Assembly (NCBI RefSeq): GCF_024199985.1
Contig: NZ_JANARS010000004.1
Coordinates: 372,001-436,000 of the forward strand
Origin: Nocardioides pinisoli
Lineage (GTDB): Bacteria > Actinomycetota > Actinomycetes > Propionibacteriales > Nocardioidaceae
Reading direction: 5' to 3'
Length of the DNA: 64,000 nt
Part shown: in pieces, positions 39,121-47,882 of the stretch
Layout of the letters: each line of letters starts with the position of its first letter
Position numbering within the stretch: the stretch's first letter is position 1
Notes under the pieces: model-generated
The model's database searches: none
Told to the model about the DNA's origin: nothing
The model's input: the letters and a program-made list of their open reading frames with translations, nothing else
Made by a program: the position numbers and the translations under genes

Positions 39121-39749
39121 CGACCGCCCGCGTCCCGCTCGTCCTCGCCTCGGCCTCCCCCGCGCGCCTGGCCACCCTGCGCGCCGCCGGCATCGAGCCG
39201 GTCGTGATCGTGAGCGGCGTCGACGAGGACCAGGTGGACGGCCTTCCGCCGGCCGAGCTGGCGCTCCAGCTCGCCGAGCTCAAGTGCGCCGCGGTCGCCG
39301 CGCGGGACGACGTACCTCCCGGCGCGCTCGTCCTGGGCTGCGACTCGGTGCTCGAGCTGCAGGTCGCGCCCGGCTCCGACGGGCACGGCGAGGCGCTCGG
39401 CAAGCCCCGCGACGCCGACGAGGCCCGGGACCGGTGGCGGGCGATGCGCGGGCGCACCGCGGTGCTGCACAGCGGCCACAGCCTGCGCGAGGTGGCCACG
39501 GGACGGGTGGCGGCGGCGACCGGGTCGACCGTGGTGCACTTCGCCGACGTCGACGACGAGGAGGTCGACGCCTACGTGGCCACCGGCGAGCCGCTGCACG
39601 TGGCCGGCGCGTTCACCATCGACGGGCTAGGCGGCGCCTTCGTGCGCGGCATCGAGGGCGACCACCACAACGTGGTCGGCGTGAGCCTGCCGCTGCTGCG
39701 CGAGCTGGTGCTCGAGCTCGGCCACGCGTGGCCCGACCTGTGGACCTGA
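39117..39749 (+). CDS. maf: Maf family nucleoside triphosphate pyrophosphatase
   Basis: 210 residues from the GTG at 39117. Family motifs are LVLASASPARLATLRAAG at the N-terminus, ALVLGCDSVLEL (catalytic Asp region), GKPRDADEARDRWRAMRGRTAVLHSGHSL and AGAFTIDGLGGAFVRGIEGDHHNVVGVSL. It hydrolyses non-canonical or modified nucleoside triphosphates. The first motif has Ala-Arg where many members have Arg-Arg. It is translationally coupled to the DUF885 gene. Confidence 0.94.
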   Translation: MTTARVPLVLASASPARLATLRAAGIEPVVIVSGVDEDQVDGLPPAELALQLAELKCAAVAARDDVPPGALVLGCDSVLELQVAPGSDGHGEALGKPRDADEARDRWRAMRGRTAVLHSGHSLREVATGRVAAATGSTVVHFADVDDEEVDAYVATGEPLHVAGAFTIDGLGGAFVRGIEGDHHNVVGVSLPLLRELVLELGHAWPDLWT

Positions 39750-39767
39750 CCCGATAGCATCCCGGGC

Positions 39768-40418
39768 GTGGGGAGCGGGGTGCAGGGGGGCACGACAGAG
39801 GAGCCGGCCGGGGGGCCGGACGATCCCGGCGATCGCTACGGCATCCGCGAGGAGCGGCTGCTGACGGGCGCGACCGTCATCACCGCCGTCCGCACCATCG
39901 CTTCCGTCGTGCTCGCGGCGATGGCCGCCCACCAGCAGAGCCTGACGATGCTGGTCGTCGCCCTGGGCGTCTACTGGGTCGGCGACATGCTCGACGGCTT
40001 CTACGCCCGGGTGCGCGACTGCGAGACCCGCATCGGGGCCGTGCTCGACATCATGTGCGACCGGCTCAACGCCGCCGCGTTCTACATCGGCCTCGCGTGG
40101 CTGCAGCCCGACCTGTCGCCGGCGATCTTCGTCTATCTGGCGGAGTTCATGGTCGTCGACTGCTTCCTGTCGATCGCGTTCCTCGCCTGGCCGATCCGTA
40201 GCCCCAACTACTTCTTCGTCGTCGACCGCACCATCTGGCTGTGGAACTGGTCCAAGCCGGCCAAGGCGGTCAACAGCGCCCTCTTCGCCGTGCTGCTGCT
40301 CGTCACCGGCTGGATGTGGGTCGGCCTGGCGATCGCCTCGGCGCTCCTGGTGCTCAAGTGCGTGTCGCTGCGCCGCCTGGTGCAGATCGGCCTGCCGGTC
40401 CCCGGAGCCGCGCGCTGA
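39768..40418 (+). CDS. CDP-alcohol phosphatidyltransferase
   Basis: 216 residues from the GTG at 39768. TAGCAT (39755-39760) lies 7 bases before it. The signature D-x2-D-G-x2-A-R-x8-G-x3-D-x3-D is complete in GDMLDGFYARVRDCETRIGAVLDIMCD. Four to six membrane helices follow. It joins an alcohol (inositol, glycerol phosphate or similar) to CDP-diacylglycerol. The substrate cannot be told from sequence. The stop overlaps the next ATG by one base (TGATG), so it may act with the YqaA-like protein. Confidence 0.92.
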   Translation: MGSGVQGGTTEEPAGGPDDPGDRYGIREERLLTGATVITAVRTIASVVLAAMAAHQQSLTMLVVALGVYWVGDMLDGFYARVRDCETRIGAVLDIMCDRLNAAAFYIGLAWLQPDLSPAIFVYLAEFMVVDCFLSIAFLAWPIRSPNYFFVVDRTIWLWNWSKPAKAVNSALFAVLLLVTGWMWVGLAIASALLVLKCVSLRRLVQIGLPVPGAAR

Positions 40419-40876
40419 TGCTGCTCTGGAGCGTGCTGGGCGCCTCGATCGCCTCCGCCCTCGTGCCGCTCATCAACATCGAGGCCATCCTGGTGGTCTC
40501 GGTCAGCCAGGCTCCCGGCCAGCTGTGGGGCCTGCTGGTGGCCGCGACGATCGGGCAGATGCTCGGCAAGATCCTCTGGTACTGGGGCGGCATGCACCTC
40601 GACCGGGCCCCCTGGGTCCACCGCCAGCTCGAGAAGCCCAAGGTGCGGGCATCGCTGGACAAGTGGCACGAGCGTGCGGAGGGCCGGCCGTGGTTCACGG
40701 CCGGCCTGCTCTTCGTCTCCGCCAGCACCGGCATCCCGCCGTACGCCGTCACCGCCGTGCTCGCCGGGACGCTGCGGGTGCCCTTCTGGATCTTCATGGT
40801 CACCGGGCTGCTCGGACGCGGGCTGCGGTTCTGGGCGGTCGTGACGGGGACCTCGTCCCTGGTCGGGTTCTTCTGA
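40418..40876 (+). CDS. YqaA/DedA-like membrane protein
   Basis: 152 residues from the ATG at 40418. Hydrophobic segments at the N-terminus (LLWSVLGASIASALVPLINIEAIL), in WGLLVAATIGQMLGKILWYW, in WFTAGLLFVSASTGIPPYAVTAVLAG and at the C-terminus (IFMVTGLLGRGLRFWAVV) fit the SNARE-associated/DedA fold. The GRGLRF motif near the end is typical of DedA-related proteins. Members act in membrane homeostasis or undecaprenyl-phosphate recycling. It is coupled to the phosphatidyltransferase. Confidence 0.87.
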   Translation: MLLWSVLGASIASALVPLINIEAILVVSVSQAPGQLWGLLVAATIGQMLGKILWYWGGMHLDRAPWVHRQLEKPKVRASLDKWHERAEGRPWFTAGLLFVSASTGIPPYAVTAVLAGTLRVPFWIFMVTGLLGRGLRFWAVVTGTSSLVGFF

Positions 40877-40891
40877 GGTCCCCGCCCGGGG

Positions 40892-42115
40892 TCACTCGGC
40901 CGCGGACCACGCCTGGCGGAGGCTCACCCGCCCACCGGTCTGCAGCAGCGCCCGGCGGTAGAGGCGCTCGCCGACCCAGACCGTGACCGCGGCGAACGCG
41001 GCCAGCAGGCCCAGGGCCAGCAGCGGCTCCCACCACTCCACCCCGCCGGCCAGGATGCGCTTGGGCATCACGACGGCCGACACGGGCGGGACGAAGGACG
41101 CGATGACCTGCCCCCGGCCGTCGAGCGACAGGCCGCCGAAGAACATCACGAGCATCAGCATCGTCAGCGGCGTCGAGGTCGCCTGCAGGTCCTCGGTGCG
41201 GGAGGCGAGCGACCCCGCGACCGCCCACAGGCAGGCGAGGGCGACGAAGCCCGCGAAGAAGAAGGCGATGAACCAGGCCGTCGGACCCGACAGCGCCGGG
41301 ACGTAGGAGGAGTAGGACGTGAACGACAGCCCCACGAGGCCGACGGCGAGGTAGACCAGCAGCTGGATCATGGCCAGGGCGGTGTTGCCGAGCACCTTGC
41401 CGGCGAGCAGGTGCCGCAGCGGGATGGCGGCCGCGATGATCTCGACGATCCGGCTCTGCTTCTCCTCGATCACCGACGACGCGAGCTGCATGCCGAAGAC
41501 GAGGGCGGCGAAGTAGAAGAGGAAGACGAACACGAAGCCGACCGCATGGGCCACGCCCGCCTTCTCGGCGTCCCCGCGCAGGAAGTCGGTGCTGACCGTG
41601 CTGCCGGCCTGCAGGGCCTCCACCGTGGTGCCGACGTCGGCGGCGTTGTCGGCCAGCACCTGCTGGCTGACGACCGCCTCCACGACGCCGGTCAGCGATC
41701 CCTGCTCGCTCGACTCCGAGGTCAGCTGCCAGCCGTCGTCGCCCGGGTGGAGCCAGGCGTCGGCCTCGTCGTCGAGCAGGGCGGCCTCGGCCGCCTCCCG
41801 GTCGTCGACCTCGACGACCGTCACCTCGACGTCCTCGTCGACCTCCGGCGCGCCGTCGGCGACCGCCGTGGCCATCGCGACCGAGTCGGGCGTGGCGGCC
41901 AGCGTGACCTGGTCGGTCCGCTCCTCCTGCCACGCGTTGAAGCCGATGAAGCCGGCGATCAGCACGACCATGAACGCCGTGCCGAAGAGGAAGGACTTGT
42001 CGGTGATGCGCGAGACGACCTCACGGCGCGTCACGAGCAGCCAGGCGGGCTCGGACCCACGCGCCTCGTTGCCGGGCTGGTTGGTGGGCTGGTTGGTGGG
42101 CTGGTCGGTGCTCAT
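40892..42115 (-). CDS. ABC exporter permease (NatB/DUF3526-like)
   Basis: 407 residues. One N-terminal helix (FLFGTAFMVVLIAGFIGF) is followed by a ~145-residue extracellular domain and then five to six helices, the topology of NatB-type ABC-2 exporters. Features are ASSVIEEKQSRIVEIIAAAIPLRHLLAGK and the C-terminal ALLQTGGRVSLRQAW. The N-terminus carries a PTNQ repeat from a 12-bp tandem repeat. The ATG overlaps the ATPase stop by 4 bases. It probably exports sodium, a drug or a peptide as in NatAB. Confidence 0.9.
   Translation of the reverse strand: MSTDQPTNQPTNQPGNEARGSEPAWLLVTRREVVSRITDKSFLFGTAFMVVLIAGFIGFNAWQEERTDQVTLAATPDSVAMATAVADGAPEVDEDVEVTVVEVDDREAAEAALLDDEADAWLHPGDDGWQLTSESSEQGSLTGVVEAVVSQQVLADNAADVGTTVEALQAGSTVSTDFLRGDAEKAGVAHAVGFVFVFLFYFAALVFGMQLASSVIEEKQSRIVEIIAAAIPLRHLLAGKVLGNTALAMIQLLVYLAVGLVGLSFTSYSSYVPALSGPTAWFIAFFFAGFVALACLWAVAGSLASRTEDLQATSTPLTMLMLVMFFGGLSLDGRGQVIASFVPPVSAVVMPKRILAGGVEWWEPLLALGLLAAFAAVTVWVGERLYRRALLQTGGRVSLRQAWSAAE
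42074..42104. repeat. 12-bp tandem repeat in the exporter gene start
   Basis: GGCTGGTTGGTG is repeated about two and a half times and encodes the in-frame peptide PTNQPTNQP at the N-terminus of the permease. As a 12-bp unit it can change copy number without shifting the frame. Confidence 0.85.
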
Positions 42116-42993
42116 GCGGTGGCCTCCCGGTAGATCTCGCTGAGGGCCGGGCGGACCCGGACGAACTCGTGGACGTCGCCGCGGCTGGTCGCCTGGGCGA
42201 CGAGGTGCTGCTCGGCGCCGTCCTGGCGGACCTCCACCAGCGCGGTCGCGCCGTCGAGGTCGAGGACCTCGAGCCCGCGGAGGTCACGGACCCAACCGGC
42301 GTCGCCGCCGAGGACGAGGCGGAAGCGCGGCACCCCCGCGTCGCGCAGCTCCGCAACCGTCCCGGCGGCGACCCGGCGTCCTTGGGCCAGCACGACCAGG
42401 CGGTCGCACAGGCGCTCGACGAGGTCGAGCTGGTGGCTGGAGAAGAGGACCGGCACGCCGTCGCGGGTGTACTCCCTCAGCAGGTCGACCATCGAGTCGA
42501 CCGCCTTCGGGTCCAGTCCCGAGAAGGGCTCGTCGAGGACGAGCGCGGCCGGGCGGGGCAGCACCGAGGCGATGATCTGCACCCGCTGCTGGTTGCCCAG
42601 CGACAGCTTCTCCAGGTGGTCCTTGGTCCGCTCCCCCAGCCCGAACCGCTCGAGCAGCTCGGTCACCTGGGTGCGGGCGGCGACCCGCTCCATGCCCTTG
42701 AGCTGGGCGATGTAGACGAGCTGGTCGAGGATCGGCTGCTTGGGGTAGAGGCCACGCTCCTCGGGCATGTAGCCGATCCGCCGGCGGTCGTGCCGGGTGA
42801 TGGCCCGGCCCTGCCAGAGCACCTCACCCTCGTCGATGCCGAGCACGCCCATCATCATCCGCATGGTCGTGGTCTTGCCCGCACCGTTGCCGCCGACGAA
42901 GCCGGTCATCAGCCCGGCCGGCACGTCGAACGACACGTGGTCCACGGCGACGTTGTCCCCGAACCGCCTGGTCAGCTCCCTGATCTCCAACAT
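42112..42993 (-). CDS. ABC exporter ATP-binding protein
   Basis: 293 residues. Walker A is GGNGAGKTTT (34-43), the signature LSLGNQQRVQ (130-139, an S-to-L/N variant of LSGGQ), Walker B LVLDEP (151-156) with the D-loop GLDP, and the switch His in SSHQLDL. The ~80-residue C-terminal domain is typical of NatA/CcmA-like exporters. It forms the exporter with the permease at 40892 and lies 81 bases downstream of the response regulator gene, the arrangement of a two-component-controlled efflux system. Confidence 0.94.
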   Translation of the reverse strand: MLEIRELTRRFGDNVAVDHVSFDVPAGLMTGFVGGNGAGKTTTMRMMMGVLGIDEGEVLWQGRAITRHDRRRIGYMPEERGLYPKQPILDQLVYIAQLKGMERVAARTQVTELLERFGLGERTKDHLEKLSLGNQQRVQIIASVLPRPAALVLDEPFSGLDPKAVDSMVDLLREYTRDGVPVLFSSHQLDLVERLCDRLVVLAQGRRVAAGTVAELRDAGVPRFRLVLGGDAGWVRDLRGLEVLDLDGATALVEVRQDGAEQHLVAQATSRGDVHEFVRVRPALSEIYREATA

Positions 42994-43074
42994 GACGACG
43001 ACGTTAGTGACGGGAGGGACCCGTGTGATCCGTCGCGCGACGGAACCTCGCGGCGGACTCCCCGCGCGGGTCGC

Positions 43075-43785
43075 TCACTCCTCCGTCGGGAGGATGAGAC
43101 CGGCCTCGTAGGCGTAGATGACCGCCTGCACGCGGTCGCGCAGGTGCAGCTTGGCGAGCACGTTGGACACGTGCGTCTTCACCGTCGCCTCGCCCAGCAC
43201 GAGCGTGCCGGCGATCTCCCCGTTGGACAGGCCCCGGCCGAGCAGCACGAGCACCTCCCGCTCGCGCGCGGTGAGCAGCGCGAGCTCCTTCGGCTCGGCC
43301 CGGTCGGGGCCCGTGCCGCCCTCCGTGCCGCCCACAGTGCCGTCGGCTCCCGCGCTCGACCCGCCGGCCATCTGGCCGATGACGCGGCGGGTCACCTCCG
43401 GCGCGAGCAGCGCGTGCCCACGGCCCGCCGCGCGTACGGCGTCGAGGAGCTGCTCCGGCCCGGCGTTCTTCAGCAGGAAGCCGCTCGCACCTGCCCGCAG
43501 CGCGTCGAAGAGGTAGTCGTCGCGGTCGAAGGTGGTCACGATGACGACCTTCCCGAGGTCGTCGGCGACGAGGTGGCGGGTGGCCTCGATGCCGTCCATC
43601 CGGGGCATCTGGACGTCCATCAGCACCACGTCGGGGCGGGTCGCGCGGGCCTGCTCGATCGCCTCCAGCCCGTCGGCGGCCTCGCCCACGACCTCGATGT
43701 CGTCCTCGACGGACAGGACCATGGCGAAGCCGGAGCGCACCATCGCGTGGTCGTCGACGAGCAGGACCGTCAGCGGGCGCTCCAT
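43075..43785 (-). CDS. NarL/LuxR-family response regulator
   Basis: 236 residues from the ATG at 43785, whose A overlaps the sensor kinase TGA (TGATG); a GTG at 43788 is an alternative. The receiver domain has Asp11, Asp12 and the phospho-acceptor Asp57 (VVLMDVQMPRMDG). The Thr and Lys of the active site lie in VTTFDRDD and LLKNAGPEQ. The LuxR-type helix-turn-helix is LTAREREVLVLLGRGLSNGEIAGTLVL and ATVKTHVSNVLAKLHLRDRVQA. A Gly/Ala-rich linker joins them. It probably controls the adjacent ABC exporter. Confidence 0.95.
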   Translation of the reverse strand: MERPLTVLLVDDHAMVRSGFAMVLSVEDDIEVVGEAADGLEAIEQARATRPDVVLMDVQMPRMDGIEATRHLVADDLGKVVIVTTFDRDDYLFDALRAGASGFLLKNAGPEQLLDAVRAAGRGHALLAPEVTRRVIGQMAGGSSAGADGTVGGTEGGTGPDRAEPKELALLTAREREVLVLLGRGLSNGEIAGTLVLGEATVKTHVSNVLAKLHLRDRVQAVIYAYEAGLILPTEE

Positions 43786-45155
43786 CACGACGCCGTGAGG
43801 GGGTAGCGGACGCGGACCCGGTAGCCGCCGGTCACGCGCGGCCCGATGTCGACCTGGCCGTCGTGCGTGGCCGCGCGCTCGCGGATGCCGAGCTGTCCCA
43901 GCCCGCTGCCCGAGGTGCCGTGCCGGGGTCGGCCGTTGTCGACGACCTCCACCTCGGCGTAGGCGGCGGCTCCGTCGACGCGGACCACCACCGAGACGGT
44001 GTCGGCGGTGCTGTGCCGACGGACGTTGGTCAGCGCCTCCTGGACCGTGCGGTAGATCGCCAGGCCGATGCCGCGGGGCAGGCTGCTCGTGGCGCTCGGC
44101 CGGTCCTCGACGACGTCGAGGTGCACGGCGAGCCCCTCCCGGCGCACCTGGGCGACCAGGTCGGGCAGGTCGTCGACGCCCGCCTCCGACGTACGGTCGC
44201 GGCTCCCGGTGTCCGCGTCGCCGTCACCGTCGACCTCGCGGTCCGCGGGGCCCTCGCGCAGGGTGCCGAGCAGGCGCCGCATCTGCGTCAGCGCGTCGCG
44301 GGAGGCCTCCTCGACGTGCGTCAGGGCCGTCCGCGCGGCCTCGGGGTCGCGGTCGAGCACCCGCCGCGCCGCGCCGGCCTGGATGCCCATCGCGGAGACG
44401 CCGTGGGCCACGACGTCGTGCAGCTCGCGGGCGATGCGCAGGCGTTCGTCGAGGACGGCCTGCTCGCGTAGCCGGCCGGCCTGGGCGGCGATGGTGCCGG
44501 CCTGCTCCTGCAGGCGGATGCGCTGCCGGGCCGCCCGCCAGGACACACCACCGCCGACGATGGCGCCGCCGAAGTAGATGACGTTGACCAGCAGGGTGAT
44601 CGCCACGGCCGCGGGGATGGCGGGGAACAGCCCCACCCGTTCGCCGTCCTCCGTCGCGTCGACCATGTCCTGGGCGGCCGAGCCGACGGCGAACTGCCAG
44701 GTGATCCAGGCGAACATGAACAGCACGATCGTGCCGATCACGACGACCATCGCGCGCCGGTCCCGGGCGTAGGCGACGCCGGAGAGCAGGGCGACGAAGT
44801 AGACGATCTGCAGCGACACCTGCCCCATCACCTGCGGCATGGTCACGCCGGCGACGAACATGTGCAGCGCGGCCAGGCTCGCGACCACGAGCGGCCAGCG
44901 GCGCCGGCCCAGGAGCAGGGCGGCCCCCGTCGACACGGCGAGCCACTGCGTCCACACCGGGGCGTCGGTGTGGTCGAGCCCGCCGGCGCTGCGTACGAGC
45001 TCCAGCGCGAGCAGGCTGACCGCCTCGACGCTCGCGGCCAGCACGACGTCCTGGCGCCCCAGCGGTGGGCGGGGGCGTTCCCACGTGTCGTCGACGCCGA
45101 ACCAGCGCGCCGTGCGCAGGCGGGCCGGGACTGCGGGGGGCGAGGAGACGGGCAC
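43785..45155 (-). CDS. Sensor histidine kinase (HisKA_3/NarX type)
   Basis: 456 residues. The N-terminal ~205 residues contain about five membrane helices and no large extracellular domain, an intramembrane-sensing layout. The phospho-acceptor is His246 in ARELHDVVAHGVSAMGIQAG. The HATPase domain shows TVQEALTNVRRHS (N-box) and EVVDNGRPRHGTSGSGLGQLGIRERA (G-boxes), with an Asp/Glu-rich insert in between (about 313-330). It is coupled to the response regulator by a 1-base overlap. The stimulus is likely an envelope or drug signal. Confidence 0.94.
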   Translation of the reverse strand: MPVSSPPAVPARLRTARWFGVDDTWERPRPPLGRQDVVLAASVEAVSLLALELVRSAGGLDHTDAPVWTQWLAVSTGAALLLGRRRWPLVVASLAALHMFVAGVTMPQVMGQVSLQIVYFVALLSGVAYARDRRAMVVVIGTIVLFMFAWITWQFAVGSAAQDMVDATEDGERVGLFPAIPAAVAITLLVNVIYFGGAIVGGGVSWRAARQRIRLQEQAGTIAAQAGRLREQAVLDERLRIARELHDVVAHGVSAMGIQAGAARRVLDRDPEAARTALTHVEEASRDALTQMRRLLGTLREGPADREVDGDGDADTGSRDRTSEAGVDDLPDLVAQVRREGLAVHLDVVEDRPSATSSLPRGIGLAIYRTVQEALTNVRRHSTADTVSVVVRVDGAAAYAEVEVVDNGRPRHGTSGSGLGQLGIRERAATHDGQVDIGPRVTGGYRVRVRYPLTAS

Positions 45156-45236
45156 GGCACGCGAGCCTAGGTGACGGCTGCCCCCGCCGGATCCGTCGCC
45201 AGAGGGAGATCGAGGTCCTCTTGTAGCGTCGCCTCG

Positions 45237-45980
45237 GTGTCAGGGATGCATTTCGAGCGGATGGCGGCCCAGTACGCCGGCGCGCGGCCGCCGTACCCGT
45301 CACGGCTCTACGACCTCCTCGCGGAGCAGGGCGTCATCGGTCCGGGCACCAGGGTGCTCGAGGTCGGCGCCGGGTCGGGCCTGGCCACGCGGGAGCTGGT
45401 CCGTGCCGGCAGCGAGGTCGTGGCCATCGAGCCCGGGCGGGAGCTCGCCCGGCTGCTCGGGCGTGAGGTCCCAGAAGCATCCGTGCTGCTCACCGGCCTC
45501 GAGGACGCCACTCTCCCCGACGGAGGCTTCAGCGCTGCCGTGGCAGCGACCTCGATGCACTGGGTCGACCTCTCGATCGGCCTGCCGCGGCTCCACGCGG
45601 CGCTGCGGCCCGGAGGCCGGCTGGCCGTGTGGCGCCACCTGTTCGGGGACGACAGCGTCGACACCGAGTTCCGGCGACGGGTGGCGCACGTCGTCGCCCA
45701 GCGCCCGCGCGAGCCGGGCGCGCCCCGCGTCGAGGCCCGGCCCACGATGGACGAGCTCGCGGCCGGGGGCTGGTTCGAACCCGAGCGGACGGAGCACTGG
45801 CGCTGGTCGATCGACCTGGACACCGACCACGTACGCCGTCTCTTCCGGACGTTCAGCGACTGGAGCGAGCCGGAGGTGGACGCCGTCGCGCGCGCCGCCG
45901 ACGAGCTCGGCGGCGTCGTCACCGAGCACTACCAGTCGACCCTGCATCTGCTGACCAGGTCAGCGAGTCCACGAGACTGA
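45237..45980 (+). CDS. Class I SAM-dependent methyltransferase
   Basis: 247 residues from the GTG at 45237, 7 bases after TAGCGT (45224-45229); the ATG at 45246 is an alternative. SAM-binding motif I is GTRVLEVGAGSGLATRELV, followed by VVAIEPGRELARLL. FSAAVAATSMHWVD matches the UbiE/Bud23-like group. The C-terminal part is variable. The substrate is unknown. It is a lone plus-strand gene between the two-component system and the damaged DUF222 gene. Confidence 0.9.
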   Translation: MSGMHFERMAAQYAGARPPYPSRLYDLLAEQGVIGPGTRVLEVGAGSGLATRELVRAGSEVVAIEPGRELARLLGREVPEASVLLTGLEDATLPDGGFSAAVAATSMHWVDLSIGLPRLHAALRPGGRLAVWRHLFGDDSVDTEFRRRVAHVVAQRPREPGAPRVEARPTMDELAAGGWFEPERTEHWRWSIDLDTDHVRRLFRTFSDWSEPEVDAVARAADELGGVVTEHYQSTLHLLTRSASPRD

Positions 45981-46112
45981 GGTCCCCCAACGACGCGCTC
46001 GGTTTTGCGACGCGACCGTTCCTCGGACCAGCAATCATCCACAGGACCGACTTCGGCGAGTCTGACCACATGTCGGCCTCCGACTGTCGGACCCTCCTGC
46101 TTCATTGGTCAC

Positions 46113-47882
46113 ATGCCCGCCAGTCGATCTCCTCTCACCGCAGCCGCGATCACGGCGACGCGGCGCGAGGTGCAGGCCGCGCTCGACGGCCCGAGCAGGC
46201 TCGACGACGCCGGTCGCGTCGACGCGATCCGGGCGCTGGAGGAGCTGGCCTGCACGGTGAGCGCAGCGCAGGCAGCGCTGGCGGCCGAGCTGGCCGACTC
46301 CGTCGAGGCCGACCACGAGGCGCTGGGCGTCCCGTCCGCCCGGCGCGGCCAGGGTGTCGCCGCGCAGGTCGCCCTCGCGCGGCGGGAGTCGCCCCACCGC
46401 GGCCAGCGCCACCTCGGGCTGGCGCGGGTCGTGCGTCGCGAGCTCCCCCACACGTGGGCCGCCTGGCGGGCCGGTCGAATCACCGAGTGGCGGGCCACGC
46501 TGATCGCGCGGGAGACCTCCTGTCTCTCCCTCGAGCACCGGCTGCTCGTCGACGAGGCGCTCGCTGCCGACCACGACGAGCTCGAGGCGATGAGCGATCG
46601 TCAGGTCGTCTCGTCCGCACAGGACGAGGGCGCCCGGCTCGACGCGGCCGCACAGGTGGCTCGGCGCCGCAAGGCCGAGTCCGAGCGCCACGTCTCGATC
46701 CGACCCGCGCCGGACAGCATGGTCTGGCTGACCACCTTGCTGCCGGTCAAGGACGGCGTCGCCGCCTTCGCGAAACTGAGCCGCGAGGCGGACAGCGCAC
46801 GGGCGGAGGGCGATCCACGAACGCGCGGCCAGGTGATGGCGGACGCCCTCGTCCAGTCCGTCCTCGGCGGCGCCACGACAAGGTCCGAGGACGACACGGG
46901 CGGCGAGCCCGTCACCAGGGCGAGGAAGACGCTGCGGTCACTCCCGGTCGCCCTCGGCGTGGTGATGACCGACGCCGCGTTGTTCGGCGGCGCGGACGAC
47001 GCAGCACACCTCGAGGGCTTCGGCCCGATCCCCGCCGAGCTGGCGAGGGAGATCGTGTGCGGCGCCCTCAGCGCGGACGAGGTCGTGACCATCCGCCGGC
47101 TCTACGCCTCGCCCACCACCGGCGAGCTGGTCAGCATGGACGCCCGCACCCGCCACGTCGACCACGTGCAGCCCCACGATGCCGACGGTCCCACCGCGGG
47201 ACACAACGGGCAGGGTCTGTGCGAAGCGTGCAACCACGCGAAACAGGCTCCGCGTTGGCGGGCCAGACCCGAGCCGGACGGCAGCGTGACGACGACCCTC
47301 CCGACCGGCCACACCCAGTCCACCCGACCGCCGGCCGTGGCGACGGTCAGGCGTCGGGAGCTCCCCGCCCTGACGATCGACTACGTCCTCGCCGGCCGAC
47401 ACCTGACGACGGGATCGTGCCGACCCGGCTGCCAGACTCCCGCCCATGACCGTCGTCGCGTCGCTCGTCCTCTTCGCCCTGGCCGCCCTCGCCGAGATCG
47501 GCGGCGCGTGGCTGGTGTGGCAGGGCCTGCGCGAGGACCGCGGCTGGCTGTGGGTCGGCGCCGGGTTCATCGCCCTGGGCCTCTACGGCCTGGTCGCCAC
47601 CCTGCAGCCCGACGCCCACTTCGGGCGGATCCTGGCGGCGTACGGCGGCGTGTTCGTGGCCGGCTCGCTGGCCTGGGGCATGGTCGTGGACGGCTTCCGC
47701 CCCGACCGCTACGACGTCGGCGGCGCGCTGGTCTGCCTGGTCGGCGTCGCGGTGATCATGTACGCCCCGCGGCCGGCCTGAGCACGGCTCACTCGACCGG
47801 CAGGCCGAGACCCCGCGCGATCAGCATCCGCTGGACCTCCGAGGTGCCCTCACCGATCTCGAGGACCTTCGCGTCGCGGTAG
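46113..47882 (+). CDS. DUF222/HNH protein with an apparent in-frame deletion and lost stop
   Basis: The ATG at 46113 opens a 589-codon frame, but the recognisable protein ends near base 47415. The DUF222 region is clear ([25 protein letters not shown], here [15 protein letters not shown]). The HNH region reads [19 protein letters not shown], then [15 protein letters not shown]. In the family, about 27 residues with the first Cys pair (a C-R-x-P-x-C segment) normally stand between ARxR and HVDH. Here ARTR joins HVDH directly, which fits deletion between two Arg-His codons. No stop follows the normal C-terminus, so the frame runs through the ynfA gene as low-complexity Arg-rich sequence. Probably a decaying copy. 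Confidence 0.6.
   Translation: MPASRSPLTAAAITATRREVQAALDGPSRLDDAGRVDAIRALEELACTVSAAQAALAAELADSVEADHEALGVPSARRGQGVAAQVALARRESPHRGQRHLGLARVVRRELPHTWAAWRAGRITEWRATLIARETSCLSLEHRLLVDEALAADHDELEAMSDRQVVSSAQDEGARLDAAAQVARRRKAESERHVSIRPAPDSMVWLTTLLPVKDGVAAFAKLSREADSARAEGDPRTRGQVMADALVQSVLGGATTRSEDDTGGEPVTRARKTLRSLPVALGVVMTDAALFGGADDAAHLEGFGPIPAELAREIVCGALSADEVVTIRRLYASPTTGELVSMDARTRHVDHVQPHDADGPTAGHNGQGLCEACNHAKQAPRWRARPEPDGSVTTTLPTGHTQSTRPPAVATVRRRELPALTIDYVLAGRHLTTGSCRPGCQTPAHDRRRVARPLRPGRPRRDRRRVAGVAGPARGPRLAVGRRRVHRPGPLRPGRHPAARRPLRADPGGVRRRVRGRLAGLGHGRGRLPPRPLRRRRRAGLPGRRRGDHVRPAAGLSTAHSTGRPRPRAISIRWTSEVPSPISRTFASR
47446..47781 (+). CDS. ynfA: YnfA family (UPF0060) small transporter
   Basis: 111 residues from the ATG at 47446. 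Four hydrophobic helices and the family motifs [46 protein letters not shown] and [23 protein letters not shown] are present. YnfA resembles small multidrug resistance proteins. It sits in another frame within the read-through part of the DUF222/HNH frame; this one is the real gene. Confidence 0.95.
   Translation: MTVVASLVLFALAALAEIGGAWLVWQGLREDRGWLWVGAGFIALGLYGLVATLQPDAHFGRILAAYGGVFVAGSLAWGMVVDGFRPDRYDVGGALVCLVGVAVIMYAPRPA

Noticed and set aside
45629..47449. A 606-codon plus-strand frame across the methyltransferase and DUF222 genes
   Set aside because: Arg-rich frame shadow with no family similarity.
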